A DNA stretch of 51,596 bases from Anaerolinea sp. (GTDB lineage: Bacteria; Chloroflexota; Dehalococcoidia; Tepidiformales; Tepidiformaceae): NCBI GenBank assembly GCA_013822275.1, contig PNKC01000015.1, positions 1-51,596 on the forward strand, in the 5' to 3' direction. Below are positions 31,055 through 38,063 of this stretch, piece by piece (the stretch's first letter is position 1; the number at the start of each line of letters is the position of its first letter). The notes beneath the pieces were generated by a model that saw nothing but the letters and a program-made list of their open reading frames with translations, searched no databases and was not told the origin of the DNA. The position numbers and the translations under genes are program-made.

Positions 31055-32283
31055 TACCGCGCCTTGAGGCGGTAGATGGTGCCGTCCTCCTGGCTGACCA
31101 CGTAGACTTCGCCCGCCTGGTCTTCGCCGAACGAACTGATGCTCAGCCTCGAACTCAGCACGGGCGTGCGAGTCCAGCTCCCGTCGGCAGCCCTGGTGAG
31201 GGCCCAGATGACGCCGCCGCAGTAGTCGGTGAAGAAGTAGGCGCCTGCCAGCTTCGGCTCCTTCGCGCCGCGGTAGACGTAGCCGCCAGTGACGGAGCAG
31301 CCTTCGTTGTGACGGTATTCAGCAACGGGCAGCGCAAGGCCGGTCTGGTCACAGTTGGACGAAGGCCGGTAACAGTGGGCGCCCTCCATCACGCTCCAGC
31401 CGTAGTTGACGCCACCTTTCCCACCGGCGGGTTCGAAGTCCACTTCTTCGTAGACGTTCTGGCCCACGTCAGCGATCCAGAGGTCACCTGTTTGGCGGTC
31501 GAAGCTGAAGCGCCAGGCATTCCGCAGGCCGTAGGCCCAGATTTCGGGACGGCCGCCGCCCAAGGCGAACGGGTTGCCCGCCGGGATAGCGTACGGCGCC
31601 GCGCCATCGACATCGAGGCGGAGGATCTTGCCGAGTAGCGCATCCCTGTTCTGGCCGTTGCCACGCGGATCGCCAGCCTGGCCGCCGTCACCGGTGGACA
31701 GGTAGAGGTAACCGTCAGGCCCAAAGGCGACCATCCCGCCGTTGTGGTTGGCGGCGAAATCCGGGATTGCGAGGAGGACTTTGCGCGAATTCGCGTCGGC
31801 CCTGTTCGGGTCCGCGGAAACGCGGTACTCGGCGAGCGTGTTGTCGCCGCCGTTGGCTGCGGTGTAGGCAACGAAGAAGCGCCCGTTCTCCGCATACTTC
31901 GGGTGGAAGGCGAGGCCGAGGAGCCCCTGTTCGCTCCCTTCGGAGGTGACGACGCTGGCAAGGTCGGCGAATGGCGCTGCCAGGATGACGCCGTCCTGAA
32001 TCACCCGGACCTTGCCGGTCTGCTCAACAACGAAGAGGCGCCCGCTGCCATCCGGCGGCGCCGTCAGGTAGAGGGGCCGCGAAAACCCGGAGGCCACCTT
32101 CTCGAGTTCAACCCTTGTGGTCGCGGGGTCGAAACCGGGGCCCGGCGGGGGAGACGGTTGTGGCACCGCCGAGCCCACCGGCGTGGGCGTTGCCGTCGGC
32201 GTTGCCGTCGGCGCTGCTGGGGATGCGCCATCGCAGGCCACCATCGCCAGCATCAAGACGAACGCAAGGACCGGACCGGCCAT
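31054..32283 (-). CDS. PQQ-dependent sugar (glucose/sorbosone-type) dehydrogenase, lipoprotein
   Basis: The 409-residue product has a lipoprotein signal with Cys17 (AFVLMLAMVAC), an ATPTATPTP linker, then the six-bladed soluble quinoprotein sugar dehydrogenase fold: GFSRPLYLTAPPDGSGRLFV, EQGLLGLAFHPKY, NHNGGMVAFGPDGYLYLSTG (catalytic His in NHNGG), YGLRNAWRFSFDRQTGDLWI and GQNVYEEVDFEP. It would oxidise aldose sugars outside the cell with PQQ. ATG at 32283 is preferred to GTG at 32304, because GGAG lies 8 bases upstream of it. A 7-base palindrome (32313-32328) lies upstream. Confidence 0.88.
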   Translation of the reverse strand: MAGPVLAFVLMLAMVACDGASPAAPTATPTATPTPVGSAVPQPSPPPGPGFDPATTRVELEKVASGFSRPLYLTAPPDGSGRLFVVEQTGKVRVIQDGVILAAPFADLASVVTSEGSEQGLLGLAFHPKYAENGRFFVAYTAANGGDNTLAEYRVSADPNRADANSRKVLLAIPDFAANHNGGMVAFGPDGYLYLSTGDGGQAGDPRGNGQNRDALLGKILRLDVDGAAPYAIPAGNPFALGGGRPEIWAYGLRNAWRFSFDRQTGDLWIADVGQNVYEEVDFEPAGGKGGVNYGWSVMEGAHCYRPSSNCDQTGLALPVAEYRHNEGCSVTGGYVYRGAKEPKLAGAYFFTDYCGGVIWALTRAADGSWTRTPVLSSRLSISSFGEDQAGEVYVVSQEDGTIYRLKAR

Positions 32284-32312
32284 ACGCAGCACTCCGGGCT
32301 CCACCTGAAACA

Positions 32313-32328
32313 GCGGCGAAATCGCCGC
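32313..32328. promoter_or_regulatory. Perfect 16-base palindrome upstream of the sugar dehydrogenase
   Basis: GCGGCGAAATCGCCGC has 7-base arms around AA, 30 bases before the dehydrogenase start. It may be an operator or an RNA hairpin in the leader. Confidence 0.4.
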
Positions 32329-32418
32329 GTGGTGCGCTACAGCCTATCGGGATCCCGCCGTTGGTTCCGTAAACACGGCCCGGCGGCACGACCTTCGCGT
32401 ATGTCCCGCCCGCATCCT

Positions 32419-32447
32419 CTATCGCTCGCTTGACTCGCGTGCGATAG
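32419..32447. promoter_or_regulatory. Inverted repeat upstream of the ABC binding-protein gene
   Basis: CTATCGC (32419-32425) and GCGATAG (32441-32447) are perfect 7-base arms 15 bases apart, with TTGACT (a -35 candidate, 32430-32435) between them. GGAGGG precedes the start at 32477. Confidence 0.4.
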
Positions 32448-32476
32448 TTCCCCCGAACTTACCGGAGGGTAAAGGC

Positions 32477-33367
32477 ATGGTGCGGATCGGTTTCACGCGC
32501 AGGGGTGCGCTCATTCTCACGGCGTTGGTGGCGGTTTCCGCCTTCGCCATCGCTTGCGGCGGCGACGACGATGACGACGGCGGCGGCGGCGGGTCCGGGG
32601 CAACCCTCGTGGCCGCCACAGTCAACTGCAAGGACCTCGGCCTGACGGCGCCGTCGCGGATTAAGTCCGCCGGCAAGATCACGGTCGCCTCGGACCTCAG
32701 CTATGCGCCGATCGACTTCACGAAGGAAGGCACGAACGACCCGATCGGGCTCGACGCGGACATCATCAAGTGCATCGCCCAGGCGTGGGGCGTGACCGCC
32801 GAGATCAAGAACGCGGACTTCGGCTCGATCATCCAGGGACTCAAGGGCAAACAGTCGGACATCATCATGTCCGCCATGAGCGTGAACGAAGAGCGGCTCA
32901 AGGAAGTCGATTTCGTTGAGTACTTCAACGCGGGTTCCGGCATCCTCGTGAAGAAGGGCAACCCGGAGAAGATCAAGTCCATTGCCGACCTCTGCGGGAA
33001 GCAAGTCGCGATCCAGACGGGTACCGTCCAGATCGACGAGGCGAAGGAGCAGAGCGGCAAGTGCGGCGACAAGAAGATCGACGTCAAGGTCTTCGACCAG
33101 AACACGGACGCCATCCAGGAAGTCGCCTCCGGCCGTGCAAAGGCGGCGCTGATGGACTACCCCGTGGCCGCCTACAACGCCAAGAAGGTCTCCGGTACCG
33201 AAGTGGTGGGCGAGCAGTACAACACCGGTCCCTACGGCATCGCCGTCCGCAAGGATGACGGGGAAGTGAAGACGGCCCTGCAGGCCGCCATCAAGGCGAT
33301 GCAGGCGAAGGGCCAGTACAAGACCATCCTCCAGTACTGGGACCTGGAGGCGGGCGCCATCAAGTAA
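32477..33367 (+). CDS. Polar amino-acid ABC transporter substrate-binding lipoprotein
   Basis: The 296-residue product has a twin-arginine-bearing lipoprotein signal (TRRGALILTALVAVSAF, then AIAC with Cys27), an Asp/Gly-rich linker and an extracellular solute-binding family 3 domain. Marker blocks are ITVASDLSYAPIDFT, IGLDADIIKCIAQAWG, IIMSAMSVNEERLKEVDF, VAIQTGTVQIDEA and TGPYGIAVRKDD. It captures amino acids (His/Gln/Arg-type family) for the following permease. GGAGGGTAAAGGC is a strong ribosome binding site. A stem-loop lies between this gene and the permease. Confidence 0.92.
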   Translation: MVRIGFTRRGALILTALVAVSAFAIACGGDDDDDGGGGGSGATLVAATVNCKDLGLTAPSRIKSAGKITVASDLSYAPIDFTKEGTNDPIGLDADIIKCIAQAWGVTAEIKNADFGSIIQGLKGKQSDIIMSAMSVNEERLKEVDFVEYFNAGSGILVKKGNPEKIKSIADLCGKQVAIQTGTVQIDEAKEQSGKCGDKKIDVKVFDQNTDAIQEVASGRAKAALMDYPVAAYNAKKVSGTEVVGEQYNTGPYGIAVRKDDGEVKTALQAAIKAMQAKGQYKTILQYWDLEAGAIK

Positions 33368-33373
33368 CGCTCG

Positions 33374-33399
33374 GCGGGGAGGCGAGTCCGCCTCCCCGC
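33374..33399 (+). terminator. Intercistronic stem-loop between binding protein and permease
   Basis: A perfect 11-base stem (33374-33384 with 33389-33399) closes a 4-base AGTC loop. There is no U run, so it is more likely an mRNA-stabilising or attenuating hairpin that keeps the binding protein in excess of the permease. Confidence 0.55.
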
Positions 33400-33418
33400 T
33401 TCGTTCGGCGCCCGATAG

Positions 33419-34180
33419 ATGCCACCGCCGCTCTTCCTGGAAGCACTGATCGACTGGGGAGTCGTCCGCGATAACTTCTTCTCGGAGATTGTCCTTCGCG
33501 GGCTCTGGGTGACTATCGAGCTCTCCGTCCTGGGGATGCTGGCAGGGGTCGCCCTCGGGACGCTGTTCGCGCTCATGCGGCTCTCGAAGGTCTTCGTCTT
33601 CCGCTGGGCCTCGCTCTACTACATCTGGTTCTTCCGGGGGACGCCGCTGCTGGTGCAGATCGTTTTCTGGTACTTCGCCCTGCCGCAGCTCTGGCCGGGG
33701 TGGGCGCCGTGGACAGGGCGCTTTACGCCGTTCCAGGCGGGGCTCGTCGCCCTCGCGATCAACGAAGGCGCCTACATGACGGAGATCATGCGGGCCGGCA
33801 TCCAGAGCGTGGACCCGGGCCAGATCGAGGCGGCCAAGAGCCTGGGCATGACCTACCCCAAGACCATGCGCCGGATCGTCCTCCCCCAGGCGATGCGCGT
33901 GGTCATCCCGCCCACCGGCAATGAGTTCATCGACATGCTGAAGACATCGTCGCTGGTGAACATCATCTCCGTGGGCGAACTCTTCTTCGTGGCCAAACAG
34001 CAGTACTCCAGCAGCCTCAAGTACCTGGAGTGGCTGGCCATCATTTCAATCTGGTACCTCGTCCTCACGACCGTGGCCTCGCTCCTGCAGGCCTGGCTGG
34101 AGCGACGCTACGGCCAGGGGTTCGGTGTCCAGAATGCTCCCGCGACCGGCGCTTTCGGCCGGCTCTTCAGCCGCAAGTGA
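33419..34180 (+). CDS. Amino-acid ABC transporter permease (HisM/GlnP type)
   Basis: The 253-residue product has about five hydrophobic segments and the EAA loop SVDPGQIEAAKSLGMTYPKT, which docks with the ATPase. An extra motif, MYFRGTPLLVQ-like (FFRGTPLLVQI), is typical of the polar amino-acid permease family. It lies 51 bases behind the binding-protein gene. No ATPase gene follows, so the ATPase must be encoded elsewhere or shared. The C-terminal tail RLFSRK is basic. Confidence 0.93.
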   Translation: MPPPLFLEALIDWGVVRDNFFSEIVLRGLWVTIELSVLGMLAGVALGTLFALMRLSKVFVFRWASLYYIWFFRGTPLLVQIVFWYFALPQLWPGWAPWTGRFTPFQAGLVALAINEGAYMTEIMRAGIQSVDPGQIEAAKSLGMTYPKTMRRIVLPQAMRVVIPPTGNEFIDMLKTSSLVNIISVGELFFVAKQQYSSSLKYLEWLAIISIWYLVLTTVASLLQAWLERRYGQGFGVQNAPATGAFGRLFSRK

Positions 34181-34279
34181 CGCCGTGGGATCTGCTTCGT
34201 GCCGCTCGCCACCAGGCCAGCGTCACCGGCGGATCGTTGAGAAGTGGTAAAAGGTCACACTCTGCTCGAGGTTGGGGGG

Positions 34280-34308
34280 TTGACGATGGCTTCAAAGTGA
34301 ACGATGAT
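34280..34308 (+). promoter_or_regulatory. Promoter of the small-protein/TetR unit
   Basis: TTGACG (34280-34285), 17-base spacing, GATGAT (34303-34308). The -10 abuts the palindromic operator at 34308-34324. Confidence 0.5.
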
Positions 34309-34324
34309 TCATTCAGTGAATGAA
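34308..34324. promoter_or_regulatory. Palindromic TetR-type operator
   Basis: TTCATTCA-G-TGAATGAA has perfect 8-base arms around one base, at the promoter start. A further CATTCATTC half-like sequence follows at 34325-34333. The TetR protein encoded at 34612 is the natural repressor. Confidence 0.65.
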
Positions 34325-34348
34325 CATTCATTCGCAGGAGGTAGCCAG

Positions 34349-34525
34349 ATGTACGAAGAACTCGCCAACGCCCGCCTCGCGGAACTCCGCGTCGCCGAAA
34401 CCCAGATCAAGCACCGTATGGAGTGGGCTCAGTTCGCCCGCATCGACCGCCTCGAGCGCGCCCTGCGCGCCGCCCGCGGCCGCATTCAGACTCCCGCCGC
34501 GGGCGTCCTGAAGACGAACAACTAG
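34349..34525 (+). CDS. Small helical protein in front of a TetR regulator
   Basis: The 58-residue product is one charged helix: MYEELANARLAELRVAETQI then AQFARIDRLERALRAARGRI, with a TPAAGV tail. AGGAGG lies 7 bases before the ATG, one of the best ribosome binding sites in the window, so the gene is probably strongly expressed when the operator is free. No known family; it looks like a small coiled-coil protein. It lies between the operator and the TetR gene and is presumably in the same transcript. Confidence 0.68.
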   Translation: MYEELANARLAELRVAETQIKHRMEWAQFARIDRLERALRAARGRIQTPAAGVLKTNN

Positions 34526-34611
34526 CGCTTCCGGAGGAAGCTGAGTGCCCCGGCGCTTGCCGGCGCGCGCTCAGCTTCCTCACGGTGTATAACGTCCTTC
34601 AGGAAGTTCAC

Positions 34612-35241
34612 GTGGCCAAAGTCTCGGACGCACACCTCGCCGCACGCCGTCGCAGTATTGTCATGGCCGCTTGCAGCGTCTTCTCCCGCAAGGGCGTTGA
34701 GTCCGCCACGATGGCGGAGATCGCCGCGGAAGCGGGGCTTTCTCCGGGCGCTATCTACCGCTACTTCGAAAACAAGGAAGAGCTGGCCAAGGGCTGCATG
34801 GGCGAAAACGCCCACGAGCTGGAGCAGCAGTGGCAGCACGCTCCAGGTCCCGCCGCGGCGGCCGACGCGATGGGTGAGTTTTCCCGCCTTTCGCGCCTTA
34901 CGTTCTCAAACCTCAACGAGCCAGACGAAGCGTTTCACTCGTTGCTGATGCTGGAACAGATCCTCATCGGGGTGCGCGAAGGCGGCACCCGGCTGGCCGA
35001 GATGCGCGACGGATTCGCCCTCACGCGCGATGGCATTTGCCAGCGTCTGGAGATTGCCAGGCAGGCGGGCCAGTTGCCCCGTGGGATGAAACCTGCCTTC
35101 GTCGCTGCCGCGCTCTTTTCGTTCTACATGGGCGCGCGCGTCTGCAAGCTGGTAGACCCGGAGCTGGATACCGACGGCCAGCTCGATCAGATCATGGCCC
35201 TACTGCCAGCGATCACGCCCGCCCAGCCCGCGACCGTCTAG
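34612..35241 (+). CDS. TetR/AcrR family transcriptional regulator
   Basis: The 209-residue product has a TetR N-terminal HTH: AACSVFSRKGVESATMAEIA then AEAGLSPGAIYRYFENKEEL (about 20-60). The C-terminal helices form the ligand and dimer region (EAFHSLLMLEQILIGVREGG), with no recognised ligand class. GTG at 34612 has AGGA 7 bases upstream; earlier in-frame codons overlap the small gene. It lies 231 bases behind the palindrome at 34308, so it likely represses its own unit. It converges with the EEP nuclease gene, overlapping by 4 bases. Confidence 0.9.
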   Translation: MAKVSDAHLAARRRSIVMAACSVFSRKGVESATMAEIAAEAGLSPGAIYRYFENKEELAKGCMGENAHELEQQWQHAPGPAAAADAMGEFSRLSRLTFSNLNEPDEAFHSLLMLEQILIGVREGGTRLAEMRDGFALTRDGICQRLEIARQAGQLPRGMKPAFVAAALFSFYMGARVCKLVDPELDTDGQLDQIMALLPAITPAQPATV

Positions 35242-35984
35242 ACCTCAACCTCCGCAACAATCGCGAAGTGGTCGCTCGGATAGAGCGTAGGGTCCGTGGG
35301 GACCGGCTGAGTTGCCGCCAGGCGGGCTGAAACCGCTGCCACCTTTCCCCGAAGCCAGATGTAGTCCAGGCAGTTCGGGTCGCCGTCCGTGTCCATGGTT
35401 TCGGCCTGGATGCCGGAAGGCCAGGTGACCGCCGGCTCTTCGCCGTTCGCTTCCTCGAAGGCGGAACGGAAGCCCGCCGCCCGCATGGTTGCGTAAGCCG
35501 GTTCGAATGGCGGCGCGTTGAAATCTCCCACAACCCCCGTCGCATCGGCCCCAGGCGCCTCCTCCATCCAGCGAAGGATGGCTTCCGTTTGCTCCTTGCG
35601 GACCGCCGCGTCCGCCGGCACGTGGTGGAGGTGGGTGTTGACGAACCAAAGGGTCCGCTGGCCGGGAAGCGCCGCCAAGACCCGATGGGCCACGCGCCCC
35701 ATCGACAGGCGTAGCTCTTCATGGGCGAGGACATCCCCCGCGCCGGCGAGGATGGCGCAGCCGAACATCGGATGCGCCTCGAAGCGGGCGTCGAAGCTGC
35801 GGTAGTGCCGTCCCGCGAGCTGGGCGCTGAGGAAGTCGTCCTGGCGGGGATGGCTGAAAACCACCTCCTGCAAACCGATCAGGTCAGCTCCAAGCGAAGC
35901 GAAGGCCGCGCCCAGCAGCGGCTTGCGCTCGGCGTAGCGGTCCGTGATGTTGCGGATGTTGAAGGTGGCGAGCGTGAGCTTCAC
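35238..35984 (-). CDS. Endonuclease/exonuclease/phosphatase (EEP) family protein
   Basis: The 248-residue product has the EEP motifs in order: LTLATFNIRN, GADLIGLQEVV (catalytic Glu), TLWFVNTHLHHV, ATGVVGDFNAPPF (D-x-N) and NCLDYIWLRG...YPSDHFAIVAE (the final S-D-H). No signal peptide is visible. Members cleave nucleic acid phosphodiesters, sphingomyelin or inositol phosphates with Mg2+; this one resembles the small soluble cytosolic group. GTG at 35984 is chosen because TAAGCT lies 7 bases upstream; a longer frame starts 12 codons earlier. Confidence 0.88.
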   Translation of the reverse strand: MKLTLATFNIRNITDRYAERKPLLGAAFASLGADLIGLQEVVFSHPRQDDFLSAQLAGRHYRSFDARFEAHPMFGCAILAGAGDVLAHEELRLSMGRVAHRVLAALPGQRTLWFVNTHLHHVPADAAVRKEQTEAILRWMEEAPGADATGVVGDFNAPPFEPAYATMRAAGFRSAFEEANGEEPAVTWPSGIQAETMDTDGDPNCLDYIWLRGKVAAVSARLAATQPVPTDPTLYPSDHFAIVAEVEV

Positions 35985-35991
35985 GGCGAGA

Positions 35992-35997
35992 AGCTTA
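35992..35997 (-). promoter_or_regulatory. -10 element of a leaderless promoter (EEP gene)
   Basis: TAAGCT (minus strand) is 7 bases before GTG at 35984. Confidence 0.45.
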
Positions 35998-36098
35998 CTC
36001 ACACGCCGCCACACCGGCACTCCGTAACTCCCGTTTCCCCGTCACGCGCTCGTAACATCGCGGCGCTACACTGGCACGGTGAGGCAGGGAGTGTTGGC

Positions 36099-37421
36099 AT
36101 GAGCGAATCAGCGAGTTACGTGATCTCGGCTTGCCGGGAAAACGATGTGAAGTTCATCCGCCTGTGGTTCACCGATATCGTTGGCGCGCTGAAGAGTTTC
36201 GCGATCACCGTCGAGGAGCTGGAAAAAGCGCTCGATGAGGGCATGGGCTTCGATGGCTCAAGCATCGAAGGTTTCGCCCGGATCGACGAATCCGACATGA
36301 TCGCACTGCCGGACCCGGCAACCTTCCAGTTGGTGCCGTGGCGCCCGAAGGAAGCGGGCGTGGCGCGCATGTTCTGCGACATCTACCACCCGGACGGCCA
36401 GCCGTTCGAAGGCGACCCCCGCTACGTCCTTCGCCGCCAGCTGAAGCGCGCCGCCGACCTGGGGTACACGTTCTACGTGAGCCCTGAGCTGGAGTACTTC
36501 TACTTCAAGGACGCGAAGGGCACGGAACCGCTGGACCGCGGCGGCTACTTCGACCAGATCGCCGACGCCGCCCACGACCTTCGCCGCGAGACGGTGTTGA
36601 CCCTCGAAGCGATGGGCATCGAGGTGGAGTACAGCCATCACGAAGTCGCCCCCAGCCAACACGAAATCGCCCTGCGCTATACGGACGCACTGACGATGGC
36701 CGACTCGGCGATGACCTACCGCCTGGTGGTGAAGGAGATCGCGGCCGCGAACGGTGTCTACGCCACGTTCATGCCAAAGCCCGTGGCGGACCAGAACGGC
36801 AGCGGCATGCACGTCCACCAGTCGCTCTTTAAGGGCGAACGCAACGCCTTCTTCGATCCCGAAGACCCCTACCACCTGAGCGCCATCGCGCGCGGGTACA
36901 TGGCCGGGCTGTTGCACCATTCCCGCGCCATCACCCTTGTCACGAACCAGTGGGTGAACAGCTACAAAAGGCTCCTGCCCGGGTTCGAAGCGCCTGTTTA
37001 CCTGAGCTGGGCGCGCCGCAACCGCAGCGACCTGATCCGCATCCCCGAATACAAACCGGGGCGCGAAACACACACCCGCATCGAATACCGTTCGCCGGAT
37101 TCTGCCTGTAACCCCTACCTGGCGTTCGCCGTCATGCTCGCGGCCGGCCTTGACGGCGTTGAGCACGAGCGCCAATTGCCGCCGCCGGTGGAAGAGAACG
37201 TGTTCGAAATGTCAGCGGCGGACCGTGCGGCACGAGGGATTGAGACCCTGCCGGGCAGCCTGATCGAAGCGATTGAAGTGGCCGAAAAGTCGGACTTGCT
37301 GCGCAGCGCGCTCGGCGATCACACCTTCGAAAGCCTGCTCAAGAACAAGCGCATCGAATGGGAGCGCTACCGCCGCCACATCACGGACTTCGAACTCGCC
37401 GAGTACCTGCCCATCCTCTAA
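36099..37421 (+). CDS. glnA: Glutamine synthetase, type I-alpha-like
   Basis: The 440-residue product has all active-site signatures: FTDIVGALKSF, GMGFDGSSIEGFARIDESDM, SPELEYFYF, GIEVEYSHHEVAPSQHEIAL (metal Glu and His), MPKPVADQNGSGMHVHQSL and NRSDLIRIPEYKPGRETHTR. Its length fits type I-alpha enzymes, and there is no long I-beta insert or the usual adenylylation-Tyr loop at the C-terminus. It makes glutamine from glutamate, ammonia and ATP. AGGGAG precedes the ATG; TACACT at 36067-36072 is a likely -10, giving a short leader. The adjacent long frame upstream is antisense to the EEP gene. Confidence 0.96.
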   Translation: MSESASYVISACRENDVKFIRLWFTDIVGALKSFAITVEELEKALDEGMGFDGSSIEGFARIDESDMIALPDPATFQLVPWRPKEAGVARMFCDIYHPDGQPFEGDPRYVLRRQLKRAADLGYTFYVSPELEYFYFKDAKGTEPLDRGGYFDQIADAAHDLRRETVLTLEAMGIEVEYSHHEVAPSQHEIALRYTDALTMADSAMTYRLVVKEIAAANGVYATFMPKPVADQNGSGMHVHQSLFKGERNAFFDPEDPYHLSAIARGYMAGLLHHSRAITLVTNQWVNSYKRLLPGFEAPVYLSWARRNRSDLIRIPEYKPGRETHTRIEYRSPDSACNPYLAFAVMLAAGLDGVEHERQLPPPVEENVFEMSAADRAARGIETLPGSLIEAIEVAEKSDLLRSALGDHTFESLLKNKRIEWERYRRHITDFELAEYLPIL

Positions 37422-37438
37422 CGGTTTTGACTCGTATA

Positions 37439-37475
37439 GGGACACAAAGACTCGGAGGCAGGAAGTTGCACAAAG
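37439..37475. repeat. Left terminal inverted repeat of the GxxExxY cassette
   Basis: This 37-base segment is the reverse complement of 37969-38005 at 31 of 37 positions with no gaps. It lies just outside the glnA stop codon. Its core GGCAGGAAGTTGCAC is identical in both copies. Confidence 0.7.
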
Positions 37476-37490
37476 GTCTTTGGGGGATTC

Positions 37491-37919
37491 TTAACGCACC
37501 ACTCGCCGTATGCCGTGGCTGATGAGTTCCACGTTGAAGTTGAGTAGATACCCCAACCGAAGCCCAGTGAGCTTTAACTGGGTGAGAACCTGGGCAACGT
37601 ACACAGGGCGAAGTTCCTCCACCGCCTTCAACTCACAGATCACAAGGCTGTCCACGACGATGTCAAGCCGAAGCGCTTCGTCGAACACGATTCCGTCGTA
37701 GGTGATTGCCGCCTGGCGCTGCCGTTCGACAAGGTGACCGCGCCTCGTGAGTTCGTGAGCCAGGCACACCTCGTAGACATGCTCAAGAAGTCCCGGGCCA
37801 AGGCCGGTGTGCACATCGTAGGCCGCCTGGACGATGTCCTTCCCTATTGCTTCTTCTCGTTCAGACAGAGGCAGGTAGCTGCGCGCGACACGTTTCGAGG
37901 GTCGATATCCTTCTGCCAT
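37491..37919 (-). CDS. GxxExxY protein (PD-(D/E)XK nuclease-like)
   Basis: The 142-residue product has the naming motif in GLGPGLLEHVYEVCLAHEL, then RRGHLVERQRQAAITYDGIV, LDIVVDSLVICELKAVEEL (D...ExK core, nuclease-like) and QVLTQLKLTGLRLGYLLNF. The fold is predicted to be of the restriction-endonuclease type, but the function of this widespread family is unknown. GGAGG lies 8 bases before the ATG. The gene sits alone between two 37-base inverted repeats, a candidate mobile cassette. Longer upstream codons are antisense to the HhH-PHP gene. Confidence 0.85.
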   Translation of the reverse strand: MAEGYRPSKRVARSYLPLSEREEAIGKDIVQAAYDVHTGLGPGLLEHVYEVCLAHELTRRGHLVERQRQAAITYDGIVFDEALRLDIVVDSLVICELKAVEELRPVYVAQVLTQLKLTGLRLGYLLNFNVELISHGIRRVVR

Positions 37920-37968
37920 CGTGCCGAACCTCCATACCTGAGCCTGCGGCGGAATCCTACTCCAAATC

Positions 37969-38005
37969 CTTCGTGCAACTTCCTGCCTTTGCGGCTTCGT
38001 GTCCC
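37969..38005. repeat. Right terminal inverted repeat of the GxxExxY cassette
   Basis: Partner of 37439-37475. It contains the 15-base core GTGCAACTTCCTGCC. Confidence 0.7.
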
Positions 38006-38050
38006 GGACAAACCGCGACGTGCTTCTCGCCAGTGAGGCGTTCTGGGCGG

Positions 38051-38056
38051 CACAAT
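38051..38056 (+). promoter_or_regulatory. -10-like element before the HhH-PHP gene
   Basis: CACAAT lies 7 bases before ATG at 38064. It differs from the TANNNT pattern at one base. Confidence 0.35.
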
Positions 38057-38063
38057 CGCTGGG

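Larger units (their letters stand above)
37439..38005. mobile_element. Candidate mobile cassette: GxxExxY gene between 37-base inverted repeats
   Basis: The inverted repeats (37439-37475 and 37969-38005) bracket a 567-base unit that contains only the GxxExxY gene on the minus strand. The unit lies between glnA and the HhH-PHP gene without harming either. No transposase is present, and no obvious short target duplication was found. If mobile, it would have to be moved in trans or by recombination. Confidence 0.45.

Noticed and set aside
37439-38005. A classic insertion sequence with transposase
   Set aside because: Inverted repeats are present, but the only gene is GxxExxY, with no DDE or HUH transposase signature, and no clear target-site duplication was found.
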